Position numbers and translations under genes: made by a program. The notes under the pieces were generated by a model. The model was not told where the DNA came from. It did not search any database and saw only the letters and a program-made list of their open reading frames with translations. A DNA stretch of 5,111 bases from Acidimicrobiaceae bacterium. Lineage in GTDB: Bacteria; Actinomycetota; Acidimicrobiia; Acidimicrobiales; Bog-793. The stretch spans positions 1 through 5,111 of the forward strand of contig DAHUZG010000002.1 of the NCBI GenBank assembly GCA_027306715.1, given 5' to 3'. Position 1 is the first letter of the stretch, and each line of letters begins with the position of its first letter. Shown piece after piece: positions 1 through 5,111 of the stretch.

Positions 1-357
1 ATCTGTCTCAACCTGGCCCGCTCCGACTGGCGCCGGCGCGGGCGCCGGCCGAGCGAGGAGCTTGCTGGCATGCCCGGCGACCAGGTCTCCCGGGCCGCCT
101 CCGCCGCCTCGGGTGACGATGTCGTCGCCGCCGTTCAGGCGAACCTCGACCGCGAGCAGATCGCAGGAGCGCTCGCCGAGCTGAGCGCCGAGCAGCGGCA
201 GGCGATCGTCCTCATGGACCTCGCCGGGCACACCGCCTCAGAGGTGGCTTCGATGCTCGGCTGTCCCCGTGGCACGGTCCTGGCGCGCGCCCACCGCGGC
301 CGCCGGAGGTTGGCACAGCTGCTCACGGCCGCTGGAGGTGCCCGTGACCTGCTCTGA
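1..357 (+). CDS. ECF-type RNA polymerase sigma factor, C-terminal part (5' truncated by window edge)
   Basis: The reading frame is open from base 1 to the TGA at 355-357, giving 118 visible residues. The start and most of region 2 lie outside the window. Visible residues 1-17 (ICLNLARSDWRRRGRRP) look like the end of sigma region 2 and its basic tail. Residues about 56-108 are a typical region 4: an ALAELSAEQRQAIVL helix, then a helix-turn-helix with EVASMLGCPRGTV and a basic AHRGRRRL recognition/exit segment. Region 4 binds the -35 element and the beta flap of RNA polymerase. The ATG at 70 is internal to the linker between regions 2 and 4 and is not the true start. The anti-sigma gene begins inside its last codons, the usual arrangement for a cognate pair. 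The ECF family is clear; the subgroup cannot be assigned from this fragment. Confidence 0.9.
   Translation: MCLNLARSDWRRRGRRPSEELAGMPGDQVSRAASAASGDDVVAAVQANLDREQIAGALAELSAEQRQAIVLMDLAGHTASEVASMLGCPRGTVLARAHRGRRRLAQLLTAAGGARDLL
334..338 (+). promoter_or_regulatory. Ribosome binding site of the anti-sigma gene
   Basis: GGAGG lies 5 nt upstream of the GTG at 344, inside the 3' end of the sigma gene. It decides the start: the in-frame GTG at 338 overlaps the site itself and the upstream TTG/GTG candidates lack such a site. Confidence 0.65.
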
Positions 358-1132
358 GGAGCGCGTCGTCGCCTTCCTCGGCGGCGAGCTCGACGCCGAG
401 GAGGCGGCCGAGCTCGACGACCACCTCCTCGCCTGCGAGGAGTGCTGGATGGCAGTGCGCGAGGACCGCGCCGGGCGCCGCCTCGTCGAGCGCCTCCTCG
501 AGCCCCTTCCCGCGGGCCTGGCCGACCGCGTCAGCCTGTCGATCGAGCTCGCCGCACGCGCCGCCAAGAGCGCCGCTGTCGATCCGCGCGACGGCGCCGC
601 GGCCGGAGGTCCTCGTCGGCTCTGGCGCCCCGTCGTGCGCCCCCGGCCATCGTCCGGCCGGCCGGCGCCATGGGCCGCGCGCCGCCGGACGCTGCTCGCT
701 GCGGCCGTTGCCGCGGCCGCCGCCGCCGTTGCAGTCCCGCTCGCCTTGTCCGTCTCCGGTGGCGGCGCCGCGGACCCGCCGGCAGTGGCCGCGGTCGTGG
801 CGATGGCCTCGACCGACGGTGGCGCGCCGTCGGCACTGGCGGCGCAGCACACCCGCGAGCAGGTGATGATCGGCGGCAGGCCCGTCGAGCTCAGCGCCTA
901 CCGCGTTCACGGCGTGCTCACCCTCGTCGCCACCGCGCGGCGCCCGTTCGCGATGCCTGCCTCGACGTACGCCGCCGGCTCGTCGGCGCAGGCTTGGATG
1001 GCGACGCGGGGAGCTGTCGGGGTGTACTGCCTCAACGCCCCGCCGGGCGGCGAGTCGATGCTCCTCGCCGCGGTCATGCCGGCAGTCGCGCTGCCCGGGG
1101 TCGCTCTGCGTCTCGGGCTCGTCTCACGGTGA
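344..1132 (+). CDS. Membrane-bound zinc-finger anti-sigma factor
   Basis: The protein has 262 residues from GTG 344. Its N-terminal domain (about 1-75) carries the ZAS signature H27-x3-C31-x2-C34 within DDHLLACEECW, preceded by C3. This is the helical domain that, in the known family, clamps the cognate sigma factor in the cytoplasm. A Pro/Arg/Gly-rich linker follows (about 80-115). One Ala/Val/Leu-rich membrane helix spans about 116-138, directly after a basic RRR stop, so the N-terminus should be cytoplasmic. The remaining 120 or so residues form an outer domain with a single Cys (about 228, in GVYCLN). That domain has no fold I can name beyond similarity to other actinobacterial anti-sigma C-termini. 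The gene overlaps the sigma gene by 14 nt, implying translational coupling and balanced stoichiometry. The anti-sigma role is strong; the signal sensed is unknown. A longer upstream start at 269 is less likely because it has no good ribosome binding site and would overlap the sigma gene extensively. Confidence 0.88.
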   Translation: MTCSEERVVAFLGGELDAEEAAELDDHLLACEECWMAVREDRAGRRLVERLLEPLPAGLADRVSLSIELAARAAKSAAVDPRDGAAAGGPRRLWRPVVRPRPSSGRPAPWAARRRTLLAAAVAAAAAAVAVPLALSVSGGGAADPPAVAAVVAMASTDGGAPSALAAQHTREQVMIGGRPVELSAYRVHGVLTLVATARRPFAMPASTYAAGSSAQAWMATRGAVGVYCLNAPPGGESMLLAAVMPAVALPGVALRLGLVSR

Positions 1133-1337
1133 GGATCGGAGGCCGCTTGGACACCGGAGATCGCAGCGAGGCCGCAGGCCACCCGGGAAACCGGAGACCG
1201 CTCGGGCGAGGTGCAATCGTTGCGGCCGCCGCGGCGTCTCTTCTTGTGATGCCCCGCTCCGACTCCTCGCACCGTTGCCACAGTCGCCAAGTCCCCGCCG
1301 CCTGTGGCCCGGGCGCGGGTCGCTCCGAGGCTCGGCG
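1133..1337 (+). other. Gap between anti-sigma and molybdoenzyme genes, no assured gene
   Basis: This 205-nt stretch holds no recognised gene. By hand count of the one frame that spans it (1129-1341), GC at codon positions 1, 2 and 3 is about 76, 70 and 73 percent. It therefore lacks the strong third-position GC excess of the flanking genes. I found no convincing sigma-70 or ECF promoter. A GGAAAC at 1186-1191 resembles an ECF -35 box but has no CGTC-like -10 at the right distance. CCGG-GAAA-CCGG near 1184-1195 could form only a very small GNRA-loop hairpin. The gap may be a leader, a site for an internal promoter, or a poorly conserved small gene. Confidence 0.5.
1327..1330 (+). promoter_or_regulatory. 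Probable ribosome binding site of the molybdoenzyme gene
   Basis: GAGG lies 7 nt before the GTG at 1338. It favours that start over the TTG at 1275 and the in-frame GTG codons at 1383 and just before the twin-arginine pair, none of which has a comparably placed site. Confidence 0.45.
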
Positions 1338-2114
1338 GTGACCGCGATCCGCGCCGCGGACGGCGGGGACGACAGCCTCACGGTGGACGGCGCTCTCGGA
1401 GCCCTGGCGAACCCGGCCAAGCCGGTGGGGCGACGCCTGTTCCTCGGCATCTGCGCCGTCGGTGCCGCCGGCGTCGTCCTCGGCGACCAGCTGCAGAAGG
1501 CTGTCGGCTCGTTCGTCTCCGCCGTCACCAACGCCTCGGGCTCAGGGCTCGGCTCGCTCATTCCCGGAGCTGACCGGTTCCGTCTCTACACCGTGACGAA
1601 CGGTTTCCCGTCGATCCGCGACGGGTCGTACCGGCTGCATGTCGGCGGTCTCGTCGAGCGCCCGCTCACCCTCACCCTCGACCAGCTGCGCGCCCTGCCG
1701 CGCACCGAGCTCGTCAAGCCGTTCCAATGCGTGACCGGTTGGCGCGTTCCGGACGTGCACTGGGCAGGCGTCCGCCTCGGCGACATCGTCGACCTCGCCC
1801 GCCCCACCTCGGCGGCACATGCCGTGGCGTTCACCTCCTACGACGGGGTCTACACCGAGAGTCTCACGATCGAGGAGGCGTACCGGTCCGACGTCATCGT
1901 CGCCTACGAGATGCTCGGCGCCCCGATCACCTCCGGCCACGGTGGCCCGGTCCGGCTCTACGTGGCGCCGATGTACGGCTACAAGTCGGCCAAGTGGCTG
2001 AGATCGATCTCCCTCGTCGAGCAGGCCGAGCTCGGCTTCTGGGAGCAGCAGGGCTACGCCAACGAGGCGTGGGTCGGCCGGTCGAACGGCCTGAGCGGTG
2101 CCCCGATCGACTGA
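1338..2114 (+). CDS. Tat-targeted molybdopterin-dependent oxidoreductase, sulfite oxidase/MsrP fold
   Basis: The protein has 258 residues from GTG 1338. Residues about 28-50 (KPVGRRLFLGICAVGAAGVV) form a twin-arginine signal with RR at 32-33 and a hydrophobic core. No AxA cleavage site is evident, so it may stay as a membrane anchor. The oxidoreductase molybdopterin-binding domain runs from about 80 to 230. It contains FQCVTGWRVPDVHWAGV, where Cys131 is the expected molybdenum ligand, and the cofactor-binding stretch GHGGPVRLYVAPMYGYKSAKW (split here between residues 200-220). It lacks the C-terminal dimerisation domain of eukaryotic sulfite oxidases, so it resembles monomeric MsrP (YedY)-like enzymes. 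The enzyme should fold in the cytoplasm with molybdopterin and be exported by Tat. The cytochrome b gene overlaps its 3' end and is the likely electron partner. The substrate cannot be read from sequence: sulfite, protein methionine sulfoxide or another S- or N-oxide are all possible. Confidence 0.88.
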   Translation: MTAIRAADGGDDSLTVDGALGALANPAKPVGRRLFLGICAVGAAGVVLGDQLQKAVGSFVSAVTNASGSGLGSLIPGADRFRLYTVTNGFPSIRDGSYRLHVGGLVERPLTLTLDQLRALPRTELVKPFQCVTGWRVPDVHWAGVRLGDIVDLARPTSAAHAVAFTSYDGVYTESLTIEEAYRSDVIVAYEMLGAPITSGHGGPVRLYVAPMYGYKSAKWLRSISLVEQAELGFWEQQGYANEAWVGRSNGLSGAPID

Positions 2115-2928
2115 GGAGGTTCGCCGCTTCGACGGGGTCGAGCGGGCCGCTCACTGGCTGACGGCCCTCGTCGTGCTCACCCTTGTCGCCACCGGCGTGA
2201 TCCTCTACGTCCCCGCGCTCAGCCTGGCAGTCGGCCAGCGGCTCGTGATCGAGGACCTCCACCTCTACGCCGGGATCGCCGTCTTCGTGCCGCTCGCAGC
2301 GGCTCTTTGCGGGCCGTGGGGCCGACGGCTGCGGGCCGATCTCAAGTCGATGGGCCGGTTCACCGCCGCCGAGTCGGCGTGGCTGCGCTCGATCGGCAAG
2401 CGCGGGCGCGTCGCCGTCGGCAAGTTCAACCCCGGCCAGAAGCTGAACACGATCGCTATCGGCTCGATGCTCACGGTGTTGCTCGCCACCGGGATCATCC
2501 TCCGCTGGTTCAACTTCGTGTCGGTCTACTGGCGCACCGGCGCCACCTTCGTGCACGACTGGTTCGCGCTGGCCGTGATCGTGCTCGTGGTCGGGCACAT
2601 CCTCTTCGCGCTCGCCCATCCGGTGGCGCTGCGCAGCATGATCGTCGGCACCGTGCCCCGATCGTGGACCGCCCGACACGCACCTTCTTGGCAGGCCGGC
2701 GCCGGTCCTGACGCCACCGCCGATGCCGCGGCGCTCCCGCCGGTCGCCGGTCCCGAACCACGGACCCTGAACGCGAGCCTTGTCGGCCCCGAGCTCGACG
2801 CCGGCGCCGTCGTCGAGGCGGCCGGCGTGAGTCGGCGAGGCGTGGATGCGGTCGCGGGCCGCCGGGAGGTCGCGCAGCACGGCGAGGGTGCGCCTCACAG
2901 CGTGCCTCCTGTCGCCAGCTCCAGCTGA
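2098..2928 (+). CDS. Cytochrome b, FdnI/Ni-hydrogenase b-type subunit, with unusual C-terminal tail
   Basis: The protein has 276 residues from GTG 2098 and overlaps the molybdoenzyme gene by 17 nt. Four membrane helices are visible at about 17-38, 53-75, 116-137 and 151-173. Histidines at helix positions (H19 in ERAAHWL, H55 in EDLHLYAG, H153 in FVHDW, H167 in VVGHILF) are candidates for the ligands of two b haems. KFNPGQKLN (109-117) is the loop motif typical of formate dehydrogenase gamma subunits. The inferred job is electron transfer between membrane quinone and the exported molybdoenzyme. The start has only a weak upstream ribosome site. It is preferred because later starts would delete the first helix and H19, and coupling to the overlapping upstream gene may suffice. 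Residues about 199-276 form an Ala/Pro/Gly-rich tail that homologues I recall do not have. The core ends around RHAPSW (about 193-198). The tail overlaps the convergent acyltransferase gene by 34 nt. Confidence 0.85.
   Translation: MPRSTEEVRRFDGVERAAHWLTALVVLTLVATGVILYVPALSLAVGQRLVIEDLHLYAGIAVFVPLAAALCGPWGRRLRADLKSMGRFTAAESAWLRSIGKRGRVAVGKFNPGQKLNTIAIGSMLTVLLATGIILRWFNFVSVYWRTGATFVHDWFALAVIVLVVGHILFALAHPVALRSMIVGTVPRSWTARHAPSWQAGAGPDATADAAALPPVAGPEPRTLNASLVGPELDAGAVVEAAGVSRRGVDAVAGRREVAQHGEGAPHSVPPVASSS
2798..2828. terminator. Hairpin between convergent genes, possible bidirectional terminator
   Basis: ACGCCGGC at 2798-2805 and GCCGGCGT at 2821-2828 are perfect inverted repeats with a 15-nt spacer. 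Three more pairs are possible with one bulge. No T-run follows on either strand. It lies about 67 nt past the acyltransferase stop on the minus strand. On the plus strand it is inside the cytochrome tail. In DNA this GC-rich such repeats also arise by chance, so the role is tentative. Confidence 0.25.
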
Positions 2929-5111
2929 GCCGCCATCGCCGGCGTGAGCCAGCGGGCGTAGGTCATCGAGACGTGGTTGTCGTCCCGGTAGGCGACCATG
3001 TTGGCGACCATCGTGGCGCACGTGCCCGCCGAGCAGAACCAGCTGTCGACGTCGATGTAGGAGGCTCCGGCGGCGAGCACGACGGCCCGCTCGGCGGTCA
3101 CCCCGTCAGTGTTGTACCAGGGCGCCTTGTTCGGCACGGTGCAGACTTCGGGGTCCTCGAGGTGGGCGGCGAGGCAGTCGGGCACGATGAAGGGCGGATA
3201 CGGCACCGGCCCGATCACCACCACCTTGGCGCCGGTTGCGCGCAGCTGCTCGATCATCTCGGCAAGGCCCCGCATCCACGCCGAGCCGTAGACGAGGACG
3301 TGGTCGTTGCCGACGCCATACTCGCGCGAGAACCCGAGCACGACGACGGCCGGGTGCAGCGCCTCGATGCGGGCCAGCGCGGCGGCGCGCCAGCTGTCGC
3401 AGGCGGTGTACCACTCGTTGAGGTCGGGGCTGAAGATCTCGAGATCGAGCGGCGGGCAGGTCGCCTTGGCGAGGGCTACGAGCTGGTCGTGATGTGCCGT
3501 GGCGACGGCGTCGAGGGCCGGGAACCACATGAGGGCGTGCGAGTCGCCGAACAGCACGACGCTGTGCGTCCCGCCGGAGTCACCGTAAAGACAGGGGTGG
3601 ACGGTCGTGTCGGTGAAGCCGTCGAAGCAGCCGTCGTAGAACGGCGCCGGCTCGTCGGCGGAGGCCTCCGCCAGTGGCGGGGTGACATTCGTCGGCACCG
3701 CCGTGGCGTGAAGCGACCTCTCGACCGTCGCCGCCACCTCGGCGTCGACCGCCGAGGCGGCCTCGTCGAGCGCGGCCAGCCGCCGTGGCGCGAGGCGGGA
3801 CTGCGGGGAGCTGGCGACGAGGGCGCCGACGGCGCCGCTCCCGCTCGTGCCGAGCGCGGAGGCGTGGACGGTACCGGACCCGACGAGCGGAGGCATCGAC
3901 GAGGCGACGAGGACGACGAGCGAGCCCGCGCCGAGAATGAGCGACGATCCGACGAGCAGGCTCGAGCCCGGTCGCGCCGCCAGCCAGCGCGAGAGCCGGA
4001 CAGGCCGCTCGACGAGCACGGTCGTGGCCGCCGCCAGCGCCAGCGCGACGGCCACGGCGAGCACCGCCTGCGTGCCGTCGAGCGGGTGGTGGACAAGGCT
4101 CGGGGCAAGCACGAGTACCGGCCAGTGCCAGAGGTAGAGGGTGTAGGAGACGGCGCCGAGCCACTGCAACGGCCTGCGCTCGAGCAGCACCCCGGCCCCG
4201 AGGGCCGGCGCCGAGCACCCGCCCGCGAGCACCGCCGCCGTGCCGAGGACCGGCGCCAGCGCGGCGGCTCCGGGGAACGGGGTCGAAGCGCGCAGCTCGA
4301 CGCATGCGGCGGCGACGAGACCGAGCCCGGCCCAGCCTGAGGCTGCGGCCACCGCCGGTCCGAGCCGGCGGAGCGCCGGCACGGAGAGGGCGACGAGGCC
4401 GCCGCCGGCGAGCTCGAAGGCCCGGGTCGGAAGCGAGTAGAACGCCCACGGCTCGTCGGCGGCGGTGAGGTGCCAGCAGAGGGCGAACGACGCCGCAGCG
4501 ACGATGGCCATCATCACCGCCAGGACGAGTGTCGAGGGCCTCGGGCGTGAGCGTGTCCAGGCGAGCGAGCCTCCTGCGAGCAGCAACGGCCACAGCAGGT
4601 AGAACTGCTCCTCGACGCCGAGCGACCAGAAGTGCTGGTAGGGGCTGAGCGGCCCGCTGGCGGTGAGGTAGTTGCTCGCCTCGAGAGCGAAGCGGTAGTT
4701 GGCGACGAAGAACGTGCTCGCCAGCGCGTCGCGGGTGAGACCGGGCAGGCGCGTCGGTGCGAGCAGGAGCGCCGAGGCGATGGCGGTGGCGGCGACGACG
4801 ACTGCTGCCGAGGGCAGCAGCCGCCGGGCGCGCGCAGCGTAGAAGCGCCGAGCCGAGATCGCCCCCTCGCTCTCGAGCTCGCCGAGCAGCATCGAGGTGA
4901 TGACGAAGCCGGACACGACGAAGAAGACGTCGACCCCGACGTAGCCGCCCGGCAGCGCCGAGGGTCGGGCATGGTAGATGACGACAGCGGCGACGGCGAC
5001 GGCGCGCAGGCCCTCGACGTCACGGCGCCGGCCCTGCCGCGCCCCGGGCGGCCCCCCGGTCCCGCTGGCAGCAGCGGTGCCGGCTCCCGAGCCGTGGAGC
5101 CGCTCGCCTCG
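2895..5111 (-). CDS. OafA-type membrane acyltransferase fused to SGNH domain (5' end beyond window)
   Basis: The frame is open from the right edge to the stop at 2895-2897, giving 738 visible residues. No ATG, GTG or TTG occurs before the first conserved motif, so the start lies outside. Residues 29-70 match the acyltransferase-3 N-terminus: RRDVEGLRAVAV, the putative catalytic His47 in IYHARPS, then GGYVGVDVFFVVSGFVIT. Further family marks are FWSLGVEEQFYLLWP (161-175) and VSYTLYLWHWPVLVL (about 321-335), among roughly ten membrane helices. A last helix at about 383-405 leads out to an Ala/Ser-rich linker. The SGNH domain occupies about 490-738, with GDSH at 522-525 supplying the Ser nucleophile and DDNH at 710-713 supplying the Asp/His pair. 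Several Cys pairs suggest disulfides outside the cell. Family members transfer acetyl groups from a cytoplasmic donor across the membrane to surface polysaccharide or peptidoglycan. The acceptor here is unknown. Confidence 0.92.
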   Translation of the reverse strand, partial: RGERLHGSGAGTAAASGTGGPPGARQGRRRDVEGLRAVAVAAVVIYHARPSALPGGYVGVDVFFVVSGFVITSMLLGELESEGAISARRFYAARARRLLPSAAVVVAATAIASALLLAPTRLPGLTRDALASTFFVANYRFALEASNYLTASGPLSPYQHFWSLGVEEQFYLLWPLLLAGGSLAWTRSRPRPSTLVLAVMMAIVAAASFALCWHLTAADEPWAFYSLPTRAFELAGGGLVALSVPALRRLGPAVAAASGWAGLGLVAAACVELRASTPFPGAAALAPVLGTAAVLAGGCSAPALGAGVLLERRPLQWLGAVSYTLYLWHWPVLVLAPSLVHHPLDGTQAVLAVAVALALAAATTVLVERPVRLSRWLAARPGSSLLVGSSLILGAGSLVVLVASSMPPLVGSGTVHASALGTSGSGAVGALVASSPQSRLAPRRLAALDEAASAVDAEVAATVERSLHATAVPTNVTPPLAEASADEPAPFYDGCFDGFTDTTVHPCLYGDSGGTHSVVLFGDSHALMWFPALDAVATAHHDQLVALAKATCPPLDLEIFSPDLNEWYTACDSWRAAALARIEALHPAVVVLGFSREYGVGNDHVLVYGSAWMRGLAEMIEQLRATGAKVVVIGPVPYPPFIVPDCLAAHLEDPEVCTVPNKAPWYNTDGVTAERAVVLAAGASYIDVDSWFCSAGTCATMVANMVAYRDDNHVSMTYARWLTPAMAAQLELATGGTL

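Noticed and set aside
442..1128. Plus-strand Arg-rich frame overlapping the anti-sigma gene
   Set aside because: It is an out-of-frame shadow of the anti-sigma gene. Only its last 70 codons, outside that gene, are discussed as a possible small frame.
1186..1211. Possible ECF promoter before the molybdoenzyme gene (GGAAAC as -35)
   Set aside because: No CGTC-like or other plausible -10 element occurs 16-17 nt downstream, and such hexamers arise by chance.
2113..2119. GAGGAGG as a ribosome binding site for a later cytochrome start
   Set aside because: No in-frame start codon follows at a suitable distance, and a later start would remove the first helix and H19. The GAG GAG codons are simply part of the N-terminus.
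1927..3021. Minus-strand frame of 364 codons opposite the molybdoenzyme and cytochrome genes
   Set aside because: It lies across two recognised genes and the acyltransferase end, shows no motif, and is rich in Arg, Gly and Asp as expected for an antisense shadow.
3841..3960. Repetitive GACGAG/GCGACG-like run in the acyltransferase gene
   Set aside because: It encodes the Ala/Ser/Val-rich last membrane helix and linker. The repetition follows from codon bias and low-complexity protein sequence, with no regular repeat unit.
2973..4340. Long plus-strand frame of 455 codons opposite the acyltransferase
   Set aside because: It is antisense to a gene with clear family motifs. Its Arg/Gly/Asp/Val-rich composition without domains is typical of a shadow frame in GC-rich DNA.

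Overview
The window is very GC-rich, uses GTG starts and overlapping gene junctions, and encodes proteins rich in Ala, Arg, Gly and Val. It looks like chromosomal DNA of a high-GC actinobacterium. An Acidimicrobiia- or Thermoleophilia-like lineage would fit, but that is an impression from protein style, not a phylogenetic result. No RNA gene, CRISPR array, insertion sequence, attachment site or origin was seen.

Plus strand, 1-2928: four genes in one direction, probably one transcription unit. It opens with the C-terminal part of an ECF-type sigma factor (1-357, cut by the window edge). Next is a membrane anti-sigma factor with a zinc-binding HxxxCxxC motif (344-1132), overlapping the sigma gene by 14 nt. 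After about 205 nt without a convincing gene comes a Tat-targeted, sulfite-oxidase/MsrP-fold molybdopterin enzyme (1338-2114). It overlaps by 17 nt a four-helix cytochrome b of the formate-dehydrogenase-gamma/Ni-hydrogenase type (2098-2928).

Minus strand, 2895-5111: one long convergent gene for an OafA-type membrane acyltransferase fused to a C-terminal SGNH domain. Its start lies beyond the right edge. Its 3' end overlaps the 3' end of the cytochrome gene by 34 nt.

Likely working picture (inference): the anti-sigma factor holds the sigma factor at the membrane until an envelope or thiol-redox signal arrives. The molybdoenzyme, on the outer face of the membrane, exchanges electrons with the quinone pool through the cytochrome b. 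The arrangement resembles MsrPQ (YedYZ) in logic but has a different haem partner. The acyltransferase is probably unrelated in regulation and acetylates a cell-surface glycan. The points most worth a second look are the sigma/anti-sigma plus molybdoenzyme/cytochrome linkage, the extra cysteine in the anti-sigma factor, the 70-codon frame that bridges the intergenic gap, and the unusual C-terminal tail of the cytochrome.
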